Shown here in pieces: positions 27,909-36,695 of a stretch of 42,122 bases of DNA (within the stretch, counting starts at the first letter, position 1; each line of letters opens with the position of its first letter). Source of the DNA: Microbacterium paulum (GTDB taxonomy: Bacteria; Actinomycetota; Actinomycetes; Actinomycetales; Microbacteriaceae); NCBI RefSeq assembly GCF_015707995.1, contig NZ_JAAGRY010000024.1:1-42122 (forward strand), given 5' to 3'. Under the pieces are notes generated by a model, which was not told where the DNA came from, made no database searches, and saw only the letters and a list, made by a program, of their open reading frames with translations. A program made the translations under genes and the position numbers.

Positions 27909-27952
27909 TAGGCTGGGGGATCGGTCGAATATCTCGATATCGAGATTTTTTT
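27909..27952 (+). promoter_or_regulatory. sucC promoter box and leader hairpin with T-tract
   Basis: TAGGCT (27909-27914) in a TTAGGCTGGG context is the likely -10 box. Downstream, a perfect 16-bp palindrome, ATCTCGAT plus ATCGAGAT (27931-27946), is followed by seven T residues (27946-27952), 40 nt before the start codon. As RNA this would be a short intrinsic-terminator shape; as DNA it is a good operator for a dimeric regulator. Either way it would control sucCD. Confidence 0.55.
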
Positions 27953-27992
27953 CGGCACCGACACCCCACAGACGCCCAGCGGAGGATTGCGC

Positions 27993-29159
27993 GTGGATCT
28001 CTACGAATACCAGGCACGTGACCTGTTCGAGAAGTACGAGGTGCCGGTGCTCGCCGGCATCATCGCCGACACCCCTGAGGAGGCGAAGGCGGCAGCCGAG
28101 AAGCTCGGCGGTGTCGTCGTCGTGAAGGCCCAGGTCAAGACCGGTGGCCGCGGCAAGGCCGGCGGCGTCAAGGTCGCGAAGACCCCCGAAGACGCTTACG
28201 AGGCGGCCAAGGCGATCCTCGGTCTCGACATCAAGGGCCACGTCGTCAAGCGCGTCATGGTCGCCGCCGGTGCGCAGATCGAGAAGGAGTTCTACTTCTC
28301 GGTGCTGCTCGACCGGTCGAACCGCTCGTACCTCTCGCTCGCGAGCGTCGAGGGCGGCATGGAGATCGAAGAGCTCGCCGACGAGCGCCCCGAGGCCCTC
28401 GCCAAGATCGAGGTGAACCCGCTCACCGGCATCGACGCCGCCAAGGCGCTCGAGATCGCCAAGGCCGGTGGCTTCGACGACGAGCTGGCGCCCAAGGTCG
28501 CCGACGTGTTCGTCAAGCTCTACAACGTCTACACCGGCGAGGGGGCGACCCTCGTCGAGGTGAACCCGCTGATCCAGGATGCCTCGGGCAACATCATCGC
28601 CCTCGACGGCAAGGTCACCCTCGACGACAACGCCACCGAGGTGCGTCACCCCGAGCACGAGCTGCTCGATGACAAGGACGCCGCCGACCCGCTCGAGGCG
28701 AAGGCGAAGGCATCCGGCCTCAACTACGTCAAGCTCGACGGCCAGGTCGGCATCATCGGCAACGGCGCGGGCCTGGTCATGTCGACCCTCGATGTCGTCG
28801 CCTACGCCGGCGAGAACCACGGCGGCGTCAAGCCCGCCAACTTCCTCGACATCGGCGGCGGCGCCTCGGCCACGGTCATGGCCGCGGGCCTCGACGTCAT
28901 CCTCGGGGACGAGCAGGTCAAGAGCGTGTTCGTCAACGTCTTCGGCGGCATCACCTCGTGCGTCGCGGTCGCGGAGGGCATCGTCAAGGCCCTCGAGATC
29001 CTCGGCGACACCGCCACGAAGCCCCTCGTCGTGCGCCTCGACGGCAACCAGGTCGAGGAGGGCCGCGCGATCCTCGCCGCGGCGAACAACCCCCTCGTCA
29101 CCCTCGCCGACACGATGGACGCCGGCGCCGACAAGGCCGCCGAGCTGGCGAACGCCTGA
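27993..29159 (+). CDS. sucC: Succinate-CoA ligase (ADP/GDP-forming) beta subunit
   Basis: This is a 388-residue protein starting [20 protein letters not shown]. The GTG at 27993 is chosen over a TTG 6 nt upstream because GGAGG (27981-27985) is 7 nt ahead of it. An N-terminal ATP-grasp domain has [18 protein letters not shown] and the metal-binding EVNPL (VEVNPLIQD), and the C-terminal flavodoxin-like domain has [12 protein letters not shown] and DIGGGAS. With SucD it makes succinate and ATP or GTP from succinyl-CoA in the TCA cycle. It also takes the propionyl/succinyl-CoA output of the catabolic genes nearby. It is the first gene of sucCD, with a hairpin plus T-tract in its leader. Confidence 0.97.
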   Translation: MDLYEYQARDLFEKYEVPVLAGIIADTPEEAKAAAEKLGGVVVVKAQVKTGGRGKAGGVKVAKTPEDAYEAAKAILGLDIKGHVVKRVMVAAGAQIEKEFYFSVLLDRSNRSYLSLASVEGGMEIEELADERPEALAKIEVNPLTGIDAAKALEIAKAGGFDDELAPKVADVFVKLYNVYTGEGATLVEVNPLIQDASGNIIALDGKVTLDDNATEVRHPEHELLDDKDAADPLEAKAKASGLNYVKLDGQVGIIGNGAGLVMSTLDVVAYAGENHGGVKPANFLDIGGGASATVMAAGLDVILGDEQVKSVFVNVFGGITSCVAVAEGIVKALEILGDTATKPLVVRLDGNQVEEGRAILAAANNPLVTLADTMDAGADKAAELANA

Positions 29160-30095
<936 letters not shown>

Positions 30096-30100
30096 CCGAC

Positions 30101-30165
30101 AACGCGAAACCGCCCGTATGCACGCTGTGGGCCTCCACAGCGTGACATACGGGCGGTTTCGCGTT
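30101..30165. terminator. 30-bp near-perfect hairpin between sucD and GH2 (convergent)
   Basis: The arms 30101-30130 and 30135-30165 pair over 30 bp with one bulged A (30145) and a GCCT loop. The outer 20 bp (AACGCGAAACCGCCCGTATG and its complement) are perfect. It fills the 81-bp gap between two converging genes, so it probably ends transcription from both sides. There is no long T-tract on either strand. Confidence 0.8.
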
Positions 30166-30176
30166 CGGTGGCGGTG

Positions 30177-32030
30177 TCAGGCGGTGCCGGTCATGATTGC
30201 CCGCAGACGCTCCAACGGAAGCTTCGGGGTGCGATCGGGGCGCAGGAGACCGTTGGTCTCCTGCAGTGTGTCGGTCAGCTGCGTGTAGCAGAACCCTGCA
30301 AGAGCCCGGCTGGCGTGCACGGCTCGCATGAGACCGTGCAGCCGCTCGTCGAAGTCGTCAGCGGACGCGGCCGACGAGTATCCCCAGGCATCCGGCTCTG
30401 CCTCGCCGTCGAAGGAAATGCCGCCGAACTCGGTGAGCATCACCGGTGCCTGCGACACGTCGCCCTCGAGGATCAGCACCCGACCGGCCGGTCCGACCCC
30501 CTCGAGCAGTCGCGCGATGTCGTCGTGGGTCTCGTACCGCGCGGCGACGCGCGCGGGATCGGCGTCGTAGTCGTGAATGGCGACGATGTCGGTGTCGACC
30601 TGCTCCCAGCCATCGTTGGATACGACGGGACGGGTCGCATCCAACGCTTTCGTGAGGGCGACGAGCGCGCGCGCGAACGCGCGCATGCGGGAGTCATGCG
30701 CGATATGCTGCACGCCCCAGCTCTCGTTCAGCGGCACCCAGGTGACGATCGATGGATGCGAATAGTCGCGTCGGACGATATCGAGCCACTCGCGCACTGT
30801 GCGCGCGACCGTGGTGGGCGAGAAGGTGAAGCTCGCCGGCGCCTCGCCCCACACGAGCAGCCCGAGGCGGTCGGCCCAGTACAGGAAACGCGGATCCTCG
30901 AACTTCTGGTGCACCCGTGCGGCATTGAAGCCGAGATCCTTGATGAGCTGCACCTCGTCTCGGAGCGCATCCGGCGACGGCGCCGCAAGGTGGGTCTCCG
31001 GCCAGTACCCCTGATTGAGCACCGAGCGCACGTAGTACGGCCGGTCGTTGAGGAAGAAGCGTCGCCGCTCGACGTGCGCGGTGCGGATGCCGAGGTAGGA
31101 GCGGGCGACGTCCTCGCCCACCGTGATGGTCGCGTCGACCAGACGCGGATGCTCGGGTGACCACAGGAGCTCTTCGTATGCCTGGCCGTTGAGAAGGTCG
31201 GCGACGGGCACGGCCAGGGCGACCTCGTCGTGGACCACGTCGGTCTCCACGCTTCCGAGCGGACGCCCGTCGAACGACAGGTCGATCCGAACCCGGGTGG
31301 GGCTCTCCGGGGCTCGCGAGAGCTCGAGGTCGACGGCCACGACACCGCGGCGCGGGTCGGGGTTCCACCGCACCGCCGTCGTGGCCACCGTCGGAGTGGC
31401 CTCGAGCCAGACGGGCTGCCAGATGCCGCTCGTGCGGTGGTACCAGATCACGTGGGGCTGCTCGCGCCAGTCCTGCTTGCCGCGGGGTTGTCCGATGTCA
31501 TGCGGATCGTCCTCCACTCGGACGACGATCGTGTGCCGTTCGGTGTCGGCCAGCGCATCAGTGATGTCGAAGCCGAACGGAGTGTGGCCGCCCTCGTGGT
31601 CTCCCACCTGCTGTCCGTCGACCCACACGTGGCAGCGGTAGTCGACGGCACCGAAGTGGAGGTGCAAGCGCCGCCCGGTGCCCCACCCGGTGCCCCACCC
31701 GGTGCCGAAACCGGCGGCATCGAGGTCGGCGCCGCCGAAAGACCGCGAGTACCAGCTCACACGGTGATGCGCCGTATCCCCGATGCCCGACGCGGGGGAC
31801 TCGGGCGGAAACGGTACACGGATCTCGCGGTCGAAGGGTGATTCCGCATTGGGATGAGGGCGATGCCAGCCGGCGGCGAGTCCTTCGTCCGCGTCATCGA
31901 ACGTGAAGCGCCACGATCCCGAGAGGTCTGTCCACTGCGGGCGGGTCAACTGAGGGCGAGGGTGGGTCCCGTCGGGGGACGGCGGGCTCGCCGTCGCTTC
32001 ACGGTCGTCGTCGATCATGTCGTCCAGCAT
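30177..32030 (-). CDS. Glycoside hydrolase family 2 protein
   Basis: This is a 617-residue GH2 enzyme. It has a jelly-roll sugar-binding domain (about 30-200; LHLHFGAVDYRCHVWVDGQQVGDHEGGHTPFGFDI), an Ig-like domain (about 205-300), and a TIM barrel with the GH2 signature NxxRxHQ-like FNAARVHQKFED. The acid/base E is in VPLNESWG and the nucleophile E in MLTEFGG. There is no signal peptide, so it works on imported oligosaccharides. Beta-galactosidase, beta-glucuronidase or related activity fits; the short C-terminus excludes LacZ-type. A 12-bp in-frame tandem repeat adds GTGW units to a loop. The start may be 32030 or 32018. It is divergent from the GH43 gene, with an AGCGCT operator 14 bp upstream of the start. 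Confidence 0.92.
   Translation of the reverse strand: MLDDMIDDDREATASPPSPDGTHPRPQLTRPQWTDLSGSWRFTFDDADEGLAAGWHRPHPNAESPFDREIRVPFPPESPASGIGDTAHHRVSWYSRSFGGADLDAAGFGTGWGTGWGTGRRLHLHFGAVDYRCHVWVDGQQVGDHEGGHTPFGFDITDALADTERHTIVVRVEDDPHDIGQPRGKQDWREQPHVIWYHRTSGIWQPVWLEATPTVATTAVRWNPDPRRGVVAVDLELSRAPESPTRVRIDLSFDGRPLGSVETDVVHDEVALAVPVADLLNGQAYEELLWSPEHPRLVDATITVGEDVARSYLGIRTAHVERRRFFLNDRPYYVRSVLNQGYWPETHLAAPSPDALRDEVQLIKDLGFNAARVHQKFEDPRFLYWADRLGLLVWGEAPASFTFSPTTVARTVREWLDIVRRDYSHPSIVTWVPLNESWGVQHIAHDSRMRAFARALVALTKALDATRPVVSNDGWEQVDTDIVAIHDYDADPARVAARYETHDDIARLLEGVGPAGRVLILEGDVSQAPVMLTEFGGISFDGEAEPDAWGYSSAASADDFDERLHGLMRAVHASRALAGFCYTQLTDTLQETNGLLRPDRTPKLPLERLRAIMTGTA
31674..31706 (-). repeat. 12-bp in-frame tandem repeat in the GH2 gene
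   Basis: The unit CCCGGTGCCCCA occurs at 31674-31685 and 31686-31697, with a partial third copy to 31706. It encodes repeated Gly-Thr-Gly-Trp in a surface loop of the sugar-binding domain. Confidence 0.8.
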
Positions 32031-32043
32031 GCCCCAAAAGTCC

Positions 32044-32110
32044 AGCGCTGTAAACCGAGTGGAACGAGCGTTCGAAAGCCGTTGACGCTTGCTTTGCTGC
32101 GCTGTAGATT
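32044..32110. promoter_or_regulatory. Divergent GH2/GH43 control region with LacI operators
   Basis: The plus-strand promoter TTGACG (32082-32087), 17 bp, TAGATT (32105-32110) drives the GH43 gene. A TGCGCTGTA site (32098-32106) overlaps the -10 box. A second site with AGCGCTGTAAA (32044-32054) sits by the GH2 start. Both match the site at the binding-protein promoter (35318), so the LacI protein at 34216-35223 is the likely repressor. Confidence 0.7.
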
Positions 32111-32147
32111 CGGCGGACCCGCGACGATGCGGGCACGAGAGGAACCC

Positions 32148-34166
32148 ATGAACCGTTCTCCCCTACGATCTCGACTCGGAGCAGCCCTGGTGGCGCTGCT
32201 CCTCGCCGTCGGCGCGGCATCGGCCGGAATGACCGTCGCGTCCGCCGCCGATGTCCCGCCTGCCGACTTCTACAATCCGGTCCTGAAGGGCGCGGATCCG
32301 TCGATCGTGCGTCAGGGCGACCGCTACTACTCCGTGAGCTCCGACGCCGACGGCGTCTGGGTACGAGAGTCGACGAGTCTCGCCGCGATGACCGACGGCG
32401 TCGTGACCCGCGTGTGGGAACCGGACGCCGAGGGCCCGTTGTGCTGCAACGTCTGGGCGCCCGAGATCCTGCTGATCGACGGCGAGTGGTACATCTACTT
32501 CGCCGCCGATGACGGCGCGAACGCGAACCACCGCATGTACGGCATTCGGGCCCTCACCGACGATCCGCAGGGGGAGTGGTCGGACCCGGTGAAGATCGCA
32601 GCTCCCACCGATCGGTGGGCGATCGACGCGACCGTCATGCAGCACGACGGCTCTCTATACTTCCTCTGGTCGGGATGGGAGGGGATGGTCGACGAGGGCC
32701 AGAGCCTCTACATCGCCCCCATGAGCGACCCCCTCACGATCAGCGGCGAGCGGGTGCGCTTGTCCGAGCCCACCGAGCCCTGGGAGCGGGTGGCTCTGCC
32801 GATCCAGGAAGGTCCCGAGGTACTCGAGCGCGGCGGGGTGACGACGCTCGTCTACTCGGCCAGCGGCAGCTGGACCGAGGACTACTGCCTCGGCACGCTG
32901 ACGGCGCGCGGCGGCGACGTGCTCGACCCAGCGTCGTGGGAGAAGTCCGACGGGTGCGTGTTCGCCAAGCGCGACACGGCATGGGGGCCCGGCCATCACA
33001 CCTTCACGACGTCGCCCGACGGAACGGAGGACTGGATCGTCTACCACGCGAGCACCGTGAAGGACCGAGGGTGGGACGGGCGGACCATCCGTGCCCAGCG
33101 CTTCACCTGGGATGGCGGCTCGCCCGTTTTCGGGTCACCGGTGTCCACCTATGAGACGGTCCCGATGCCCTCGGGTGACACGACCGTTCCCCAGCGAACA
33201 TACGAGGCGGAGGATGCCGAGGTGCACCGCGCGCGCGTCGTCGACGTGTCGGTGCCTGGAGCGTCCGGGCACAGGAAGGTGGGCTACATCGACTTCGATG
33301 ACAGCTGGGTGGAGTTCACGGTCACGGCACCCGCTGACGGCCTCTACGGCGTCGACGTGCGGTACTCCAGCGGCACTGGATCGACGAGTACGCATCGCGT
33401 GTCCGTCAACGGAGCCTCCGCCGGGTCCGTAGAACTGCCGAGCAACGGCTGGGACAACTGGATCTTCGCCGGTCTCGATCTCGACCTGCGCGCCGGAGAG
33501 AACACCGTGCGTCTGTCGAAGGGCGTCGGGTATGCCGAGCTCGACCTGATCCGGGTCGACGCGCGCCCGATCGACGACGGCGCGACGGCGGCTCCGGCCA
33601 CGGGCGTGCTGTCCTCTGACAACGGATGGGACACGGGGCTGCGAGACGGGGACTACACGATCACGATGGACCTGTGGTGGGGGCAGAATGCGAGCGTGTT
33701 CCGCCTGTACGAGGACGGTGTGCTGGTTGCGTCGACGCGCCTCGATCCGGCGAGCCCCGCCGCGCAGCGGGCTACGGTCGACATCCGGGGCCGCGTCGAC
33801 GGTGAGTATGTGTACACCGGCGAGCTCGTGAACTCTCGCGGGGTCACCGCCGTCTCTCCGTTGCGGGTGTCGGTGACTGATGCCGCTCCCGCCCGTCCTG
33901 TGCTGAGCCACGACAACCACGATCGCGACGGCGCGTTCACGCTGACCGCCGACCTGTGGTGGGGGACGAACGCGACGTCATACGTCTTCCGCGAAGGAGA
34001 AGTCGTTCTCGGCGAGGGCACGCTGACTGCGGCGACACAGTCGGCGCAACGCGCGAGGCTGACGGTCGAGGGTGTCGCGCCCGGGGTGCACCGCTACGAG
34101 GTCGAGTTCCGCAACGCGGCAGGGGCCACGGTGAGCCGCCCAGTGGAGGTCACGGTGAGCCGCTGA
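32148..34166 (+). CDS. Secreted multidomain GH43 glycosidase (arabinofuranosidase/xylosidase type)
   Basis: This is a 672-residue exported protein. The signal peptide is at 1-33 (cleavage after ASA). The GH43 five-bladed propeller spans about 40-330, with catalytic D50 in GADPSIVR, the pKa-modulating D in RWAIDATV and the general acid E in QEGPEVLE. A CBM6/CBM35-type beta-sandwich follows (about 340-475; YEAEDAEVHRARVV and YIDFDDSWVEF). Two ChiA-N-type domains end the protein, each with a WWGxNA motif (MDLWWGQNAS and ADLWWGTNAT). It probably releases arabinose or xylose side chains from plant polysaccharide outside the cell. AGAGGA precedes the ATG. The LacI-controlled promoter overlaps an AGCGCT-type site. 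Confidence 0.92.
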   Translation: MNRSPLRSRLGAALVALLLAVGAASAGMTVASAADVPPADFYNPVLKGADPSIVRQGDRYYSVSSDADGVWVRESTSLAAMTDGVVTRVWEPDAEGPLCCNVWAPEILLIDGEWYIYFAADDGANANHRMYGIRALTDDPQGEWSDPVKIAAPTDRWAIDATVMQHDGSLYFLWSGWEGMVDEGQSLYIAPMSDPLTISGERVRLSEPTEPWERVALPIQEGPEVLERGGVTTLVYSASGSWTEDYCLGTLTARGGDVLDPASWEKSDGCVFAKRDTAWGPGHHTFTTSPDGTEDWIVYHASTVKDRGWDGRTIRAQRFTWDGGSPVFGSPVSTYETVPMPSGDTTVPQRTYEAEDAEVHRARVVDVSVPGASGHRKVGYIDFDDSWVEFTVTAPADGLYGVDVRYSSGTGSTSTHRVSVNGASAGSVELPSNGWDNWIFAGLDLDLRAGENTVRLSKGVGYAELDLIRVDARPIDDGATAAPATGVLSSDNGWDTGLRDGDYTITMDLWWGQNASVFRLYEDGVLVASTRLDPASPAAQRATVDIRGRVDGEYVYTGELVNSRGVTAVSPLRVSVTDAAPARPVLSHDNHDRDGAFTLTADLWWGTNATSYVFREGEVVLGEGTLTAATQSAQRARLTVEGVAPGVHRYEVEFRNAAGATVSRPVEVTVSR

Positions 34167-34169
34167 GCG

Positions 34170-34193
34170 CCGACGGCGGGGCGCCCCCGTCGG
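34170..34193 (+). terminator. Hairpin after the GH43 gene
   Basis: CCGACGG (34170-34176) pairs with CCGTCGG (34187-34193), continued by a GC-rich inner stem. It begins 4 nt past the GH43 stop. Confidence 0.6.
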
Positions 34194-34197
34194 ATGC

Positions 34198-34210
34198 AGC
34201 GCTGTAAAGC
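34198..34210. promoter_or_regulatory. AGCGCTGTAAA site in the GH43/lacI convergent gap
   Basis: AGCGCTGTAAA (34198-34208) equals the operator at 32044 over all 11 bases. It also forms a small GCGCT/AGCGC hairpin. It lies between two converging stops where no promoter is expected, so it may be an auxiliary looping site or part of the lacI terminator. Confidence 0.4.
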
Positions 34211-34215
34211 GCGCG

Positions 34216-35223
34216 TCAGGCGGGGGCGCTCTCGCGGACGACGATCCGGTGGGGGGCGATCTCGTGTCGCCCCACACCGTCGTACCCCCTGATGCGCTCG
34301 TCAAGCAGCGCGAGCGCCCGCGAGACGATGGTGTCGATGTCGGGGCTCACCGTCGTCAGCGACGGGAAGGTCACGGCGCTCAGGCGCGTGTCGTCCCATC
34401 CGGTGACGGCGACGTCCTCGGGCACGCGGATGCCGCGCTCTTGGAGAGCGCGCAGTGTGCCGATCGCGGCGAGGTCGTCGCGGCAGACGAGTGCGTCGAC
34501 ATCGAGGCCGCCGTCCAGGGCCTCGCGGACGGCATCCACCGCCTCGGCTGCCGCGACCGCGCCGGAGGCCACGAGCCGCGCCGGGTCGGCGGCGATTCCG
34601 GCTTCCTGCAGGGCCTCCTGATAGCCGAGGAGACGCTGACGGGAGGTCTCGGTGAGAGACGACGCCTCATGCCCGACGAAGCCGATGCGACGCCGACCGC
34701 TGGCGATCAGATGCTGCGTGATCTCTCGCGCTGCGGCGACGTTGTCGATCATGACGCGGTCGATCGTCAGCGGCGCGGGCGTCTCGCCCAGCAAGACGAT
34801 CGGGATGTCGATGCGATGCCGGGCGATCTCGGCTGACGACATCGCGCTCGGCTGGAAGATCATCCCGTCGATCAGACCCGCCTCCGAACTGGCCATGAGT
34901 GCGCGCTCGCCCTCGAGCGTGGCGTCGGTCTCCTCCAGCAGAACCCGATACTCGAAGACCGCTGCGGCTCGGGAGGTCGCGCGCGACAGCTCGGCGAAGT
35001 AGGGGATGGCGACGTCGGCGAAGGCGAGGGCGATGAACCCCGTGCGACCTGTGGCCAGTCGCCGGGCGACGACGTTGGGGCGGTAGCCCAGCTCGTCGAT
35101 CGCCTGCTGCACGCGTGCACGCATCTGCGGCGAGACGTGGGGGTAGTCGCGTACGACGTTCGAAACGGTCTTCATCGACACGCCCGCCCGCTCGGCGACA
35201 TCCTGCAATCGGGGTCCGCGCAT
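34216..35223 (-). CDS. LacI-family transcriptional repressor of the glycan locus
   Basis: This 335-residue protein has the LacI HTH and hinge at 1-58 (LQDVAERAGVSMKTVSNVVRDYPHVSPQMRARVQQAIDELGYRPN, VARRLATGRT). A periplasmic-binding-protein-like effector domain follows with GFVGHEASSLTETSRQRLLGYQEAL and VAVTGWDD. GGAGG precedes the ATG at 35223. It is divergent from the ABC-importer operon. Matching AGCGCT-type sites overlap the importer and GH43 promoters and lie near the GH2 start, and a degenerate one lies upstream of lacI itself. I infer that it represses the whole locus and is released by an imported sugar. Confidence 0.94.
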   Translation of the reverse strand: MRGPRLQDVAERAGVSMKTVSNVVRDYPHVSPQMRARVQQAIDELGYRPNVVARRLATGRTGFIALAFADVAIPYFAELSRATSRAAAVFEYRVLLEETDATLEGERALMASSEAGLIDGMIFQPSAMSSAEIARHRIDIPIVLLGETPAPLTIDRVMIDNVAAAREITQHLIASGRRRIGFVGHEASSLTETSRQRLLGYQEALQEAGIAADPARLVASGAVAAAEAVDAVREALDGGLDVDALVCRDDLAAIGTLRALQERGIRVPEDVAVTGWDDTRLSAVTFPSLTTVSPDIDTIVSRALALLDERIRGYDGVGRHEIAPHRIVVRESAPA

Positions 35224-35271
35224 CCTTGGCTCCTCCGTCGATCCGGCGCCCCCACCCTACCGCCTGGGTCG

Positions 35272-35279
35272 TACAGCGT
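35272..35279 (-). promoter_or_regulatory. Degenerate LacI site upstream of lacI
   Basis: TACAGCGT (35272-35279) is the reverse complement of ACGCTGTA, one base off the GCGCTGTA core. It lies 49 bp ahead of the lacI start, suggesting autoregulation. Confidence 0.35.
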
Positions 35280-35301
35280 CCGACTTCGACGCTTCGGGCC
35301 C

Positions 35302-35335
35302 TTGACACCGATTTTCTAGCGCTGTACATTCGGGC
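35302..35335 (+). promoter_or_regulatory. ABC-importer operon promoter with LacI operator
   Basis: TTGACA (35302-35307), 17 bp, TACATT (35325-35330) is a near-consensus promoter. The operator AGCGCTGTACATTCGG (35318-35333) covers the -10 box and matches the GH43 promoter site at 14 of 16 bases. The leader to the ATG at 35394 carries AAGGAGAG as ribosome-binding site. Confidence 0.78.
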
Positions 35336-35393
35336 TCACGTGATCCACAGCGCCCTGGTCGAACTGGGCACCAACTCAAAGGAGAGCAATCAC

Positions 35394-36695
35394 ATGAAGA
35401 AGGCAATCGCGCGCGGACTCGCGGCGGGTCTTGCCGCCTCGGTCGCCCTCGCGCTCGCCGGCTGCGCCGGATCGGGCCCGGCCGAGCAGGGGGTATCCGG
35501 CGGGGAGTACAACGGGCCGAAGGTCGAGATCACCTTCTGGCACGGCTGGACCGGTGGCGCGGCGCCGACGATCGTGCCCAAGCTCATCGACCAGTTCAAC
35601 GCCGAGCACGACAACATCGCGGTGAAGAACGTCCCGCAGGAGTGGGCCGACATCAACGCCAAGATGCCGCTCGCGATCAAGGCGGGTAAGGGTCCCGACG
35701 TTGCCGTGCTCCACGGTGACGACCTGGCCACCTATGCAGCGCAGAAGCTCCTGATCCCCGCCGACGACATCGTGTCCAATCTGGGCTACAGCGCCGACGA
35801 CTTCCCCGCAGGGGTGTTCGACAAGGGCAACTACGACGACGCGCAGTATGCCGTCCCGTGGAGTGTCACCCCACTCGGACTGTTCGTGAACAAAGAGGTG
35901 CTCGCCAAGGCGGACATCACCGAGATCCCCACCGACAAAGACGGGTACCTCGCCGCCCTCGAGGCGCTCAAAGGCGCGGGCGTGAAGGGCGAGTGGGTCG
36001 ACGGCTATGTCTTCACCGGCACCTTCGAGTTCCAGAGCCTGCTCTGGCAATTCGGTGGCGAGCTCTACAACGACGACGTCTCCGAAGCCACGTTCAACTC
36101 CGAGGCCGGCGTCCAGGCGCTCACCTGGATGACCGACCTCGTCGACAAGGGCTACAGCCCCGCCAACGTCGCGCAGGATGGCAACATCAAGGCTCTCCTG
36201 GCCGGCGACACGGCGTTCAACTGGAACGGCGTGTGGCAGACCACCAACTCCGCGTTCGGCGACCTCGATTGGGCGGCGGCACCGGTGCCGCAGATCGGAA
36301 CCGAGAAGGCCGTCTGGTCGAGCTCGACCCACTGGGTGTTCCCGTCCAACAAGGGTCAGGATGCCGACAAGACCGCCGCCGCGGCGACTTTCGTGAAGTG
36401 GATGAACGACAACTCGCTCGGCTGGGCGGAGACGGGCGAACTACCCGCCGCCAACACGGTGCGCGAAGACCCCGAGCTGCTGTCGAGCTACCCGAACCTG
36501 GAGCCGTTCATGGAAGAGCTCGAGTACGCCCGCTACGAGACGGTCTCGCCCGGCATCAACGAGGCGAACGCGCTCATCACGACAGCGATCAACGAGGCGC
36601 TGACCGGCAAGAAGTCGCCGCAGGCCGCCCTCGACGACGCCAAGGCCAAGGCCGACGCCATCATCGAGCAGAACACGTCGAAGTATGGCGGCTGA
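35394..36695 (+). CDS. Sugar ABC transporter substrate-binding lipoprotein
   Basis: This is a 433-residue lipoprotein. The signal sequence ends in the lipobox LALAGC with the acylated cysteine at 24, followed by a flexible GSGPAEQGVSGGEYN tether. The binding domain shows the family-1 solute-binding motifs ITFWHGWTGG, PDVAVLHGDDLATYAAQKLLIPADD, YAVPWSVTPLGLFVNKEVL and NWNGVWQTTN; the many Trp residues fit carbohydrate binding. It delivers an oligosaccharide, likely the product of the GH43 enzymes, to the permeases. It is the first gene of a four-gene operon under the LacI-type promoter, and its end overlaps the first permease start by 11 nt. Confidence 0.95.
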   Translation: MKKAIARGLAAGLAASVALALAGCAGSGPAEQGVSGGEYNGPKVEITFWHGWTGGAAPTIVPKLIDQFNAEHDNIAVKNVPQEWADINAKMPLAIKAGKGPDVAVLHGDDLATYAAQKLLIPADDIVSNLGYSADDFPAGVFDKGNYDDAQYAVPWSVTPLGLFVNKEVLAKADITEIPTDKDGYLAALEALKGAGVKGEWVDGYVFTGTFEFQSLLWQFGGELYNDDVSEATFNSEAGVQALTWMTDLVDKGYSPANVAQDGNIKALLAGDTAFNWNGVWQTTNSAFGDLDWAAAPVPQIGTEKAVWSSSTHWVFPSNKGQDADKTAAAATFVKWMNDNSLGWAETGELPAANTVREDPELLSSYPNLEPFMEELEYARYETVSPGINEANALITTAINEALTGKKSPQAALDDAKAKADAIIEQNTSKYGG

